A model generated the notes under the pieces. It saw nothing but the letters and a program-made list of their open reading frames with translations. It did not search any database and was not told the DNA's origin. Positions 14,180 through 21,350 of a stretch of 64,000 nt of DNA are shown piece by piece. The stretch comes from a virus. The DNA lies in IMG/VR virus record IMGVR_UViG_3300009081_000012, positions 1 to 64,000 of that record, one strand, 5' to 3'. Position 1 is the first letter of the stretch. Each line of letters opens with the position of its first letter. The translations under genes were made by a program, and so were the position numbers.

Positions 14180-14240
14180 TCCTCTCAGCCTACCAGTATT
14201 GATAGGCTCAGAGGACGCCAGGAAGTCGAAGCCTCCTGGC
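14180..14240 (-). ncRNA. Tandem double-hairpin element A3
   Basis: TCCTCT/AGAGGA and AGCCTA/TAGGCT with a C-C mismatch between them (14180-14215), linker C, then GCCAGGA/TCCTGGC (14217-14223 and 14234-14240). Relative to A1 the outer stem changes T-A to C-G and the inner stem A-T to G-C on both arms, so pairing is conserved. It is followed on minus by TTTTAAACAACAACAATCAA and a ribosome binding site. Confidence 0.75.
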
Positions 14241-14254
14241 TGGTAAAAACACAA

Positions 14255-14482
14255 CTAACGTCTAATAGACACCCTACCGTCTGTTATTTCAACGGCGTCC
14301 GGGTCTCTCCAGTAAGCAGTAGCACGAAGGCTACTATTAGCTTCACGTTCAACTATTATTACTTTTGTTAATGGGTCCATTAATATCTCCCCCATCAGCT
14401 TTCCTTCATTTGGAAGACCACTAAATTGATTGTTGACAAACCCTTTCTCAATACCCTCTTTTACGAAATCTTCTCTAGTCAT
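14255..14482 (-). CDS. Hypothetical protein
   Basis: A 75-residue protein with GAAAGGAGCAAACAA before ATG 14482. It has a central GEILMDPLTKVIIVEREANS segment that could be a short beta hairpin. No family recognised. The leader holds the conserved AATAACAACAATCAA spacer and, before that, the folded RNA at 14516-14683. Confidence 0.55.
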   Translation of the reverse strand: MTREDFVKEGIEKGFVNNQFSGLPNEGKLMGEILMDPLTKVIIVEREANSSLRATAYWRDPDAVEITDGRVSIRR

Positions 14483-14515
14483 TTGTTTGCTCCTTTCTTG
14501 ATTGTTGTTATTGGC

Positions 14516-14683
14516 AAGTCCATACTTGAGGATTGTCCAGAGAGAGTAACGGTACGGGCAATGCGGTTTCTCTGACCTCTCACCATTTTTGGTAGCCTGT
14601 GCCTCCTACTAGTCCCAGAGGTCTAATTTGCTACTCGGCGTATATGGATATATTTTGGGGCTTTCACCCATAGGCTTGCCAAA
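14516..14683 (-). ncRNA. 168-nt folded intergenic RNA
   Basis: The minus-strand ends pair (GGCAAG with CTTGCC, plus an inner CC/GG). Inside are GGG-TGAAAG-CCC, GACCTCT/AGAGGTC enclosing GTAG/CTAC and ACCA/TGGT hairpins, and AGAGA/TCTCT. It fills the gap between 14695-15264 and 14255-14482 and is followed by the AATAACAACAATCAA spacer. No known riboswitch core was recognised. A cis-acting processing or control RNA is the best reading. Confidence 0.5.
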
Positions 14684-14694
14684 CTTGTTTTTGG

Positions 14695-15264
14695 TTAAAT
14701 TGTTGTAATACGTCTGTTTGGTCTTGGCTTATTATTGTTTATTCGGCCGAGCAGGAAGCCGCCGAATAGCACTGCTAATATAATTACACCTAACCCAACA
14801 AACATCTTCCATTCTTCTGGGTTGTTGCTAGGATATATGAAGCGTGTATTCTGAACAACATAGAACATATCCACTACTTCGAATAGTTCTACACCATCAA
14901 CACCTCTTTTGAAGTCAACTACAACTTCAATGGTGGTTCTCTCCCCATACTTGAATGGTTTGGTGACATCAGTAAATCTAAAGATATCGCCTACATTATT
15001 TACAAACTCAACGTTATAAGAGATATACCCTGCTGGAGCACCGTCTATATCTACTACGCTAACGACACTCTTTACCGTAACATCCATGTAAAGTGATGTA
15101 TGTTTGTCTGATGCAGCAGTTAACGATGTCCATAACAGTATTAACATAATAATAACTACTACTATTATAAGCTTGTTGTTGCTCTGCTTTTCAATAACAT
15201 ACTCTTTTGCCAAGTTGTTCTGTTCCATCGCAAGTGCGATGAGTTCCTTAGTTGATAGATACAT
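14695..15264 (-). CDS. Membrane protein with two end helices
   Basis: A 189-residue protein starting at ATG 15264 with AGGAAAGAGGTG upstream. A soluble N-terminal stretch (1-28) is followed by a membrane helix (about 30-48), a domain of about 100 residues and a second helix (about 152-172) ending with a basic tail. The domain contains YISYNVEFVN and DVTKPFKYGER. It resembles DUF-type membrane proteins with an external beta domain, but no family is certain. Confidence 0.6.
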   Translation of the reverse strand: MYLSTKELIALAMEQNNLAKEYVIEKQSNNKLIIVVVIIMLILLWTSLTAASDKHTSLYMDVTVKSVVSVVDIDGAPAGYISYNVEFVNNVGDIFRFTDVTKPFKYGERTTIEVVVDFKRGVDGVELFEVVDMFYVVQNTRFIYPSNNPEEWKMFVGLGVIILAVLFGGFLLGRINNNKPRPNRRITTI

Positions 15265-15312
15265 TGTACACCTCTTTCCTGCGTATTGGATGCGCAGCCC
15301 CCGTATGTTTAG

Positions 15313-15534
15313 TTATTGTATTTTCTGCACCTTCCAATTACGTAAGCCTACCCAGCACATAGACAGGTTAAAAGTGAATAGTGCTGCCTGTGGATACGCC
15401 TTTGTTGCGATGTTTATAACAATGAACCCTATATTAGATATCACCCAAAGGTAAAAACACAAACGATTGCCTTTAGCATTAACATAGGTGCCTATTACCG
15501 CAACTACAGTAAACAACCAACCTATATATTCCAT
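15313..15534 (-). CDS. PnuC-like small membrane protein
   Basis: A 73-residue protein. The start at 15534 (MEYIGWLFTV) is set by AAGGAGGTTATC; the longer frame from 15573 overlaps the preceding gene. Three hydrophobic segments with GTYVNAKGNRLCFYLWVISN and a later CWVGLRNWK resemble half of the nicotinamide-ribose transporter PnuC, as seen in many phages. Whether it transports anything alone is doubtful. The analogous 21111-21350 protein has a related look. Confidence 0.6.
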   Translation of the reverse strand: MEYIGWLFTVVAVIGTYVNAKGNRLCFYLWVISNIGFIVINIATKAYPQAALFTFNLSMCWVGLRNWKVQKIQ

Positions 15535-15545
15535 GATAACCTCCT

Positions 15546-15755
15546 TTATTTTATTAAAAGATTTGGCGAGCAAAATTGACCGTTTGGTCCTTTAATATAT
15601 AAACCAGACGCATTTACCTGATTAGCAAGAAACCGCTCATGTTCAAGAACAGTAAGTAATTCTAATGAACTGTTACCCACTGTAGAAGATGTGAGTGGTT
15701 TATATGCACAGATGTGCTGTCTTGCGAATAGCCATACAAACGCGTAGTTGTTCAT
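15546..15755 (-). CDS. Hypothetical protein
   Basis: A 69-residue protein, AAAGGGAGATACCATA before ATG 15755. It has an N-terminal FVWLFARQHICAY segment and a Ser/Leu-rich centre. No family recognised. It is the first gene after the hammerhead-like ribozyme, which would separate its message from that of 15890-16321. Confidence 0.55.
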   Translation of the reverse strand: MNNYAFVWLFARQHICAYKPLTSSTVGNSSLELLTVLEHERFLANQVNASGLYIKGPNGQFCSPNLLIK

Positions 15756-15790
15756 TATGGTATCTCCCTTTGTTAAATGGTTATTTTGTT

Positions 15791-15854
15791 ACTGACGTTT
15801 CGGCCCTCCATAGGCCTTATTCATCAGGGATGCGGTAACAGCACCCGACGCCAA
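15791..15854 (-). ncRNA. Hammerhead-like self-cleaving ribozyme
   Basis: On the minus strand all core elements occur in order. Stem III strand TTGGCGT (15854-15848) is followed by C17 at 15847 (GTC cleavage triplet) and stem I GGGTGC/GCATCC with loop TGTTACC. Then come CTGATGA (15827-15821), a GGCC/GGCC stem II (15816-15802), GAAA (15801-15798) and the stem III partner CGTCAG. Stem III has 7 pairs, two of them wobble. Stem III is the open stem, as in type III. The one oddity is an ATAA insertion between CTGATGA and stem II, which may lower activity. It sits in the gap between 15890-16321 and 15546-15755, so it would cut the polycistronic mRNA. Confidence 0.7.
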
Positions 15855-15889
15855 GCAGTTTAACGTCATGCTTAGGACATTTATTGTAT

Positions 15890-16321
15890 TTATTGGTGGT
15901 GAACACAACCACACATATCAGGCTCATCAGGAACCCATCCATAAAGCTTATATGGTATGAATGTTGCGTTATCCTTTAAGGTGTTCCTAAATCTATCAGG
16001 GATAATTCCTTGATACCATAAGTTATTGGTGGTTATTGTTCTACCATCATTGTAATGAATGATGAACTTTCTTCCACCATGTCCTTTTAAGCGATTACTA
16101 TCATCGCCAAGTCTATAATGAGCGCCATCCACTATAACTATGGCTGGGTCACCACTCAAAAATAGCACGATGTGTTGTGTCCAGAAAGCACACGTATGGC
16201 AGTGTGTATCTAACAAGTCTCCATCTTCCCTCTCTAAATCTGAGTTGTCGAATGGTTTGCCACATACTACGCACGCCACCTGCTCAAAAACCTGCTCAAA
16301 AATTTGTAATAAATTGTTCAT
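15890..16321 (-). CDS. Cys-rich hypothetical protein
   Basis: A 143-residue protein with AAAGGAGGTCTTT before ATG 16321. CVVCGK and HCHTC near residues 17-42 suggest a zinc site. A beta-rich middle follows, and the tail ends CGCVHHQ. No family recognised. It is the most upstream gene of the minus-strand block before the strand switch, with its promoter presumably in 16330-16560. Confidence 0.6.
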   Translation of the reverse strand: MNNLLQIFEQVFEQVACVVCGKPFDNSDLEREDGDLLDTHCHTCAFWTQHIVLFLSGDPAIVIVDGAHYRLGDDSNRLKGHGGRKFIIHYNDGRTITTNNLWYQGIIPDRFRNTLKDNATFIPYKLYGWVPDEPDMCGCVHHQ

Positions 16322-16845
16322 AAAGACCTCCTTTGTTATTGTGTGGTTGTTGATTGTATCATTAAACTGTTGAACGAAATTCTTTTAGCACTTCGTAACA
16401 CAGTAGAAGTCGAACCAGGGTAGGGGGTATAAAAAATGTAAAGCGTTTACTCACCCTATCGAAGCCTCGGTCTCCTGCTCACACAAAATGGGGAGGTTTT
16501 GAGGCAGTCAACCATTATGTATAACATAGTGTAATAATAGTATAATGGTATATAGTATAATAACCTAACCATCATACCAGTATCCCGTTCTCCTACCAGT
16601 ATACCCTCCTCCAGTAACCCCTCTCTACCAGCATCCAATCCTACTAGCATCCCCATCTACCAGTTATGGTATCCCGTTGTCCTCCCCTCCCTATCCTCTC
16701 CTCTCTCTCTTTTCTTTATGTTTTTGTGTTACCATCGATATGCTGGAACAGAGAATACCAATACACTAGTATAGAATACCGTTATACCACTACACCGTGG
16801 TTGTTTCCGCCCGCCCGAAATTTTTAATTATTTTCTGTTAAAGTC
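16322..16845. other. Strand-switch control region
   Basis: About 520 bases between the leftward block and the rightward genes. It holds TATAAT-like runs around 16525-16563, at least five ACCAGTAT/CCAGTA/CCAGCAT words between 16574 and 16665, and a C/T-rich stretch (16675-16715). There are no convincing genes: a 66-residue minus-strand frame (16456-16656) has no ribosome binding site. It mirrors the control region at 340-1160. Confidence 0.6.
16553..16606 (+). promoter_or_regulatory. TAGTATAATAA + double ACCAGTA composite (plus)
   Basis: TAGTATAATAA (16553-16563), 10 bases, then ATACCAGTATCCCG (16574-16587) and TACCAGTATACCC (16594-16606). Degenerate CCAGTAACC, CCAGCATCC and CCAGTTATGG words follow to about 16665. 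It is the best plus-strand copy of the five-member composite family. Confidence 0.5.
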
Positions 16846-16873
16846 TTGACAAAGTAGTTTTAGTGATTATATT
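16846..16873 (+). promoter_or_regulatory. Promoter of the rightward gene block
   Basis: TTGACA (16846-16851), 16 bases, TATATT (16868-16873), 28 bases before the ATG at 16902. Identical box spacing occurs at 1872, 39792, 53415 and 60059. It probably drives the long series of small genes to the right. Confidence 0.75.
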
Positions 16874-16901
16874 GTTATTAACCAATAAAAGGAGAAATAT
16901 T

Positions 16902-17165
16902 ATGAGACCTCAAATAACTACTAAGGAAATAGATTCTACATTAAAACGGGTTGTAAACTGGTTAGACAAACGTATTAAAGAAAAGGGGTATGGTTCTTTC
17001 TCATCAATACATGAAATTAGAGGTGTTATAGATGAAGAAATTATAGAACTTAAAGACGCTATGCATGAAAAAGATTATGCGGCGATGGAACATGAATTGA
17101 AGGATGTAATAGTTGCTGGTATTTTTGGTTTAGCTTGTTTGAAGTCAGGGAAGATGGACTGGTAA
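16902..17165 (+). CDS. MazG-like nucleotide pyrophosphohydrolase
   Basis: An 87-residue protein, start at ATG 16902 after AAAGGAG. The pattern EIRGVIDEEIIELKDAM, then EHELKDVIVAGIFGLAC, has the acidic EExxE and ExxD motifs of the all-alpha MazG/phosphoribosyl-ATP pyrophosphatase fold that bind magnesium and the nucleoside triphosphate. It may remove non-canonical or signalling nucleotides. It is slightly shorter than typical MazG single domains. Confidence 0.6.
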   Translation: MRPQITTKEIDSTLKRVVNWLDKRIKEKGYGSFSSIHEIRGVIDEEIIELKDAMHEKDYAAMEHELKDVIVAGIFGLACLKSGKMDW

Positions 17166-17187
17166 AAATGTTTAGTAGGAGAATTAA

Positions 17188-17316
17188 ATGTTAAAAAGGT
17201 TATGGTGTATTTGTTTTCATAAAAAATATCATACTAAATATATAGATAAAGGTACATTTAGTATGTATTTTACTATTGTAAATTGTTCAAAGTGTAGAAA
17301 ATCCAGAATATTGTAA
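17188..17316 (+). CDS. Tiny Cys-rich protein
   Basis: A 42-residue protein (MLKRLWCICFHKKYH..., ending CSKCRKSRIL) with TAGGAGAATTAA before ATG 17188. CIC and CSKC pairs could bind one zinc. Many phages carry similar 40-residue Cys proteins. No function assigned. Confidence 0.55.
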   Translation: MLKRLWCICFHKKYHTKYIDKGTFSMYFTIVNCSKCRKSRIL

Positions 17317-17327
17317 AGGGGATTAAT

Positions 17328-17657
17328 ATGTTAGATTTTATATTGAAGAAGCTCATAAATAAATATGGGGCTGTGTATTTAATAGACAAAATAGTGGCTT
17401 ATCAAAAGGAGTGTGATCCTAGGGAACTATTCAATACTTTGATAAACAAAAAAATTACGGAGCTAGAATTACTGTCCGACCATTATAGACAGCAGAAATT
17501 GGATCCAAAGTTATTAATGGAATATATGGTTTCAATGATGTTACCAGGGTACCACATACAAAGGTCAAAACACAGCGAGACTAAAAACGATAAGGATGAC
17601 AATTTCGGTTATAAAAAAATAGATGGATTTTTTGGAGAAGTTTTTCCAAAACCATAG
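17328..17657 (+). CDS. Hypothetical protein
   Basis: A 109-residue protein with AAAGGGGATTAAT before ATG 17328. It is helical at first (residues 1-60) and has a Gly/Phe-rich C-terminus (DGFFGEVFPKP). No family recognised. Between MazG-like and 17667 in a rightward operon with 9-12 base gaps. Confidence 0.55.
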   Translation: MLDFILKKLINKYGAVYLIDKIVAYQKECDPRELFNTLINKKITELELLSDHYRQQKLDPKLLMEYMVSMMLPGYHIQRSKHSETKNDKDDNFGYKKIDGFFGEVFPKP

Positions 17658-17666
17658 GAGATTAAA

Positions 17667-18047
17667 TTGATAAAAGATAATATTTTTGCTTATACAAGTG
17701 TCGGTGATGCCTATTATCCTGCTTTTGTGTCTATTAATAGATATACTATTACTGATGAGGTTAGTATTACAGTCAGATCAGAGCACGAAACAAGCCCTAT
17801 AGAAGTTGAAGTTGTAATACCAAACGATAAACTAATAGAGATGGCAAGAAGTATACTGGGTCAAGAAAAGACTGATATAGCGATGCCACATTTTATAGCG
17901 CTTATGGAAGCACTGGAGATACCACATCCTGGATGGTGGTTAACCAGGCCTCCTGAGATGCTGGGACTTGTTGGTAAAGCTTTGGCTAAACAGGCAAAAG
18001 AAGTTTATGATGCGGAGCAGAAAAACGAACAAAAACAAGAGGAATGA
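17667..18047 (+). CDS. Hypothetical protein
   Basis: A 126-residue protein read from TTG 17667, with ATAGGAGATTAAA at correct spacing; no ATG is better placed. A beta-rich first half (YTITDEVSITVRSEHE) is followed by a helical second half. No family recognised. Its 3' end is followed directly by the start region of 18058. Confidence 0.55.
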   Translation: MIKDNIFAYTSVGDAYYPAFVSINRYTITDEVSITVRSEHETSPIEVEVVIPNDKLIEMARSILGQEKTDIAMPHFIALMEALEIPHPGWWLTRPPEMLGLVGKALAKQAKEVYDAEQKNEQKQEE

Positions 18048-18057
18048 ATATCAGTTT

Positions 18058-18555
18058 ATGGAAATATTATATAATTATTTAGATAAAAAGATTTATGAAT
18101 TAAAAGGCGAATGGATTTCTAAACCAAGATATTATGAAGAAGAAGCATGTATGAATCTTGATTTTAATTATAAATCAGGACGTTATTGTGATTGTGAATA
18201 TAATGGTACATATATTGAACTGAAAAAAGGAAACAGCTCTGCTTGGTTCAACGAAATACGATATGCTGAAATATTAATGTATAAATGGTTAAAAGAAACA
18301 GTTACCATGTTTATGATTCCATCAGAAAACAAAGCTAAAATTTATTATATATATTTAATTGATACAAAAGATATAATAAAGGCTTTGTGTATTACTCCAG
18401 AATGGGCGATTGAGGTGATTAAACGTAACAAAGAAATACAAAGAAGTTTACAGTACCAACATAATCTGACAAAAAAAGATTTAAGAGATATGGCAAAGTA
18501 TGTGGTTAATTATAATCATAATAGTTATACTTATTATAGGTTAAATTGGAAATGA
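18058..18555 (+). CDS. PD-(D/E)xK nuclease-like protein
   Basis: A 165-residue protein. ATG 18058 is preferred over the longer frame, which lies inside the previous gene; the ribosome binding site (AAGAGG) is rather distant. D45, then EYNG and YIELKKG (E54, K56), fit the D-x(n)-ExK catalytic pattern of the restriction-endonuclease-like fold, with helical flanks. A Holliday-junction-resolvase or restriction-like role is possible. The assignment is motif-based only. Confidence 0.45.
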   Translation: MEILYNYLDKKIYELKGEWISKPRYYEEEACMNLDFNYKSGRYCDCEYNGTYIELKKGNSSAWFNEIRYAEILMYKWLKETVTMFMIPSENKAKIYYIYLIDTKDIIKALCITPEWAIEVIKRNKEIQRSLQYQHNLTKKDLRDMAKYVVNYNHNSYTYYRLNWK

Positions 18556-19148
18556 ATAAAAATAAATGGAATAAAGAATATAAGCTTAGTTGTGACGATA
18601 ATCGTGATGGGCATTGTGTAGCTATGAACACCGGGTGTGCTTACACCGTATGTCCTTTGATTGTTGGTGTTGTCAAGAGTAAGGTGATTACTGGTATGGA
18701 ATTCAGAAATTACAAATTAAGATTTTATCACACCGAGAAAAAACAGATGTTTCCTCCATCGAGTATATGGAAACTGGATTTATATCACTATGAGGATTCA
18801 CATTGTTTAGTACCAATGATGTATACTGGAAAGAAAGACATAAATCGTAAGGAAATATACCAGGATGATTTTCTGCTATATGGGGACATTTGTTCAGATG
18901 ACTGGATGCTAAATAAAGGTAAAGTAGTTGGTATAGTTAGATTTTTTGAAGACGGTGCCAGATTTGAAGCTCAGGATTTAACTATGAATTACAGGGGAGG
19001 TCATTATAGATCCTTTTGGGAGTGGATGGTTGATATAGAGGTTATAGGTAATCGGTTTACTGGAATACATAATGATTATTTATATTTATTAGAAGATAAG
19101 AAGATTAAACGAGGAATAATGAAGGAGTTGAAAAAATATGAAGGGTAA
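18552..19148 (+). CDS. YopX-domain protein
   Basis: A 199-residue protein; ATG 18552 overlaps the end of the previous gene. The N-terminal 75 residues contain a Cys-rich patch (CVAMNTGCAYTVC). The C-terminal part, MMYTGKKDINRKEIYQDDF..., GIVRFFEDGARF and EVIGNRF, fits the YopX family, a beta-rich domain common in Gram-positive phages and of unknown function. The usual YopX protein is about 130 residues, so this one has an N-terminal extension. Confidence 0.65.
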   Translation: MNKNKWNKEYKLSCDDNRDGHCVAMNTGCAYTVCPLIVGVVKSKVITGMEFRNYKLRFYHTEKKQMFPPSSIWKLDLYHYEDSHCLVPMMYTGKKDINRKEIYQDDFLLYGDICSDDWMLNKGKVVGIVRFFEDGARFEAQDLTMNYRGGHYRSFWEWMVDIEVIGNRFTGIHNDYLYLLEDKKIKRGIMKELKKYEG

Positions 19149-19374
19149 AACCACTAAGGAGGCTTTTGATTATATCAACAGCCTTATACCATATTTTATA
19201 GTAACATGGAAAATACCACATCAAGGAAGTCTTAGAGCTTGTTATAATATTTATGATGATATAGAATCTGCCATTGAATTTGTAAAAACATTAAAGAATA
19301 CGAAAGACGTTAACCCACAACATATAGATATGTATGAATCATTTGAGTTAGATATGGAGGAATATGGTCTCTAA
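19138..19374 (+). CDS. Hypothetical protein
   Basis: A 78-residue protein with GAAGGAGTTGAAAAAAT before ATG 19138, inside the end of the preceding gene. Short alternating helices and strands. No family recognised. Its end overlaps the start of the small Cys protein at 19364. Confidence 0.5.
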   Translation: MKGKTTKEAFDYINSLIPYFIVTWKIPHQGSLRACYNIYDDIESAIEFVKTLKNTKDVNPQHIDMYESFELDMEEYGL

Positions 19375-19504
19375 AATAAAAAATAAAAGAAAATGTAACG
19401 ACTGCCCACCAGATGAGTGTTGTAATTGTAAGAACAACATCAATTCTGTGAAAGGAAACAAAAAATTATTAAAAAAGAGAACAACAAAGAGGAAAGCAAA
19501 ATGA
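19364..19504 (+). CDS. Small basic Cys-cluster protein
   Basis: A 46-residue protein, ATGGAGGAAT before ATG 19364. The centre CNDCPPDECCNCKN has five Cys in 14 residues and could bind a metal. The rest is very basic (KKLLKKRTTKRKAK), so RNA or DNA binding is likely. Its TGA overlaps ATG 19501 of the next gene, a coupling arrangement. Confidence 0.55.
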   Translation: MVSKIKNKRKCNDCPPDECCNCKNNINSVKGNKKLLKKRTTKRKAK

Positions 19505-19884
19505 ATAAAAAAAATACAGAATATTTATTAGAAAAATATCCAAACTTATATCGTCAGTATTATCTATCAATGCGAGACACTTGCATGTGCTGGGGATTTG
19601 AATGTAGAGATGGATGGTTTAATATTATAGATGACTTAAGTAAAAAAATAACTGAGACAGATCCAGACGTTCAAGCAGCTCAAGTTAAAGAAAAATTTGG
19701 AGGTCTTAGATTTTATATAGACGGTGGTTCTGAAGAAGTTCGTAAGTTAATAGACGAGGCTGAAGAAGAATCATATAAGACTTGTGAAAAGTGTGGAACA
19801 AAAGAAAATGTTTCTCAAACAAAAACGGGCTGGATTTTTACTCTATGTGCTAAATGTGAAGAAGAAAGAAATAGAAAGCAATAG
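19501..19884 (+). CDS. Conserved phage zinc-ribbon protein
   Basis: A 127-residue protein. The segments CMCWGFECRDGWFNIIDDLS and KEKFGGLRFYIDGG, and a terminal ribbon TCEKCG...LCAKCE, recur in a family found in phages and bacteria but never assigned a function. The ribbon may bind nucleic acid. Good length for the family (about 120-160). Confidence 0.6.
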   Translation: MNKKNTEYLLEKYPNLYRQYYLSMRDTCMCWGFECRDGWFNIIDDLSKKITETDPDVQAAQVKEKFGGLRFYIDGGSEEVRKLIDEAEEESYKTCEKCGTKENVSQTKTGWIFTLCAKCEEERNRKQ

Positions 19885-19895
19885 GAGAAATCATT

Positions 19896-20153
19896 ATGAT
19901 AGAAAAATGTGATAAATGCCCGTATAAATATAGTCAAGCACCATGCGAGTTTGCTAATGATATTAATTCATACTATAAACCAATTCCACACGATTGTCCT
20001 ATGCGTGGTAAAAAACTTGAGTGGCCGGCTGTTATAAATATCAGTAAGAAGTCTAAAACACATTCTACTGAGGGTCAAGTTGTCGACAGTCAAATTGAAA
20101 TAAAAAAACTAAAGAAAATTACTAAATTGGGAGAAACAATTAAAATAGTATGA
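19896..20153 (+). CDS. Hypothetical protein
   Basis: An 85-residue protein, ATAGGAGAAATCATT before ATG 19896. It has an N-terminal CDKCPYKYSQAPC motif with four Cys including a later CPMRG, plus a basic tail. A single zinc site is plausible. No family recognised. Confidence 0.5.
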   Translation: MIEKCDKCPYKYSQAPCEFANDINSYYKPIPHDCPMRGKKLEWPAVINISKKSKTHSTEGQVVDSQIEIKKLKKITKLGETIKIV

Positions 20154-20186
20154 AAAATAAGAAATATGTAAAAAGGAGGAAAGAAT

Positions 20187-20570
20187 ATGTTTAAAGATTT
20201 AATAGAGTGGCTTTTAAAAAGCGGAACACTTGTTAAAACAATTGCCGGAGCCATGGCAATTATTATAGGTATATTTGTGTGGGATGCACGTTATGCTAAA
20301 ACAGTTCAGGTGGCTAACGATTTACACGCTGCCGAACAGAAAACAGTACAGACCATACAATCATTAAAAGGTACCATAGAGTTAGATCAAGATATTACCA
20401 GGCTTCAAAATAATATGGATATGATAATTAAAATGAAGATGCTTATAAGGTCTTATCCTAATGACAAGGAGCTCAAAGAAGATTATGAAAGTCTTGTAAA
20501 AGAAAAAGAGGCGTTACAGAAAAAAATAAAATCTTGCCCGCCTGTAGTAATAATACAGCCTAACAAGTAA
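20187..20570 (+). CDS. Membrane-anchored coiled-coil protein
   Basis: A 127-residue protein, AAAGGAGGAAAGAAT before ATG 20187. A hydrophobic helix at about residues 17-32 (IAGAMAIIIGIFVW) is followed by a long heptad-rich helix (45-115) and a short Pro/Val tail. Topology resembles i-spanins and other phage anchored coiled coils, but no partner outer protein is apparent and the host appears Gram-positive. Confidence 0.55.
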   Translation: MFKDLIEWLLKSGTLVKTIAGAMAIIIGIFVWDARYAKTVQVANDLHAAEQKTVQTIQSLKGTIELDQDITRLQNNMDMIIKMKMLIRSYPNDKELKEDYESLVKEKEALQKKIKSCPPVVIIQPNK

Positions 20571-20578
20571 GGAAAAAT

Positions 20579-21109
20579 ATGAATAAACAGGATGTGTTGG
20601 ACAGAATAAACGACGCGGATAGAGCTATAGATCGATTTTTTAGACGAACTGTAAACAGCATCAAAAATTTGATTTACTGGTTTCCAGTTATTTGGTCGGA
20701 CAGGCAGTGGGATTTTGTTTATTTTCTTGAAATAATTAAATTCAAATTAAAACAGATGGTTAAGTTTTATGAGACAGAAGCCCATCAAATAAAAGCTGAA
20801 AAGCATGTTGACAAAATGAATTTATGTATTAATATTATAGACAGGATAATAAAAGATGATTATCACGAAATAGTTTTTAAGAATTATTATGAAAAATGGG
20901 GACAACCAGAAATAAAATTTATTAAAGATGGGGATGCTGGTAGAAACAAAGTAGAAATAACACACTCAAAAGTTATAACGGAACAAGACAGAATTAGATC
21001 GTTGGGAGAATATAGATTATTGTTGGATAAAGAAGAATATATGGTTAAGCAAGATATAGAATTGTTATTTGATATTTTAACTAAACATTTAAGATCGTGG
21101 TGGGATTAA
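20579..21109 (+). CDS. Conserved phage protein, unknown function
   Basis: A 176-residue soluble protein, mostly helical. The stretch NLIYWFPVIWSDRQWD and the later KMVKFYE region occur in a family of phage proteins of unknown role that I recognise from several large phages. The chain is charged at the C-terminus and ends RSWWD. It may associate with membranes through WFPVIW (guess). Confidence 0.55.
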   Translation: MNKQDVLDRINDADRAIDRFFRRTVNSIKNLIYWFPVIWSDRQWDFVYFLEIIKFKLKQMVKFYETEAHQIKAEKHVDKMNLCINIIDRIIKDDYHEIVFKNYYEKWGQPEIKFIKDGDAGRNKVEITHSKVITEQDRIRSLGEYRLLLDKEEYMVKQDIELLFDILTKHLRSWWD

Positions 21110-21110
21110 A

Positions 21111-21350
21111 ATGACTATAGAACACGTATCTCAGGTAGGAATAGCTGTTCTAACAGTGTGGTCTCTATTTTCCTTAGCTCATAAACAATATAGGTTAGGG
21201 TTTATTCTTGGTTTGTTGTCTGAACCATTTTGGTTATATTCAACATATACCGGTGCACTGTGGGGTATGTTTATAGTGGTAGTATGTACAACTGGCAGTA
21301 ATATATATGGATTATTAAATCATGGAAAGAAAAACACAATTAAAGGATAG
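21111..21350 (+). CDS. Small membrane protein (PnuC-like half)
   Basis: A 79-residue protein starting one base after the previous stop. Three hydrophobic segments with QYRLGFILGLLSEPFWLYST in the middle resemble the small phage membrane proteins related to PnuC, and the protein at 15313-15534. Transport activity is unproven. Confidence 0.55.
   Translation: MTIEHVSQVGIAVLTVWSLFSLAHKQYRLGFILGLLSEPFWLYSTYTGALWGMFIVVVCTTGSNIYGLLNHGKKNTIKG

Noticed and set aside
10405-14240. Double hairpins as plain intrinsic terminators
   Set aside because: Only the A elements have short T runs, each is followed within about 40 bases by a translated gene without a visible promoter, and the second hairpin and linker are conserved as well.
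15923-15935. Second CTGATGA as another hammerhead
   Set aside because: It lies within coding sequence and no matching GAAA or stem arrangement was found around it.
16456-16656. 66-codon minus-strand frame
   Set aside because: It has no ribosome binding site and its translation follows degenerate CCAGTA repeats; the area is control DNA.
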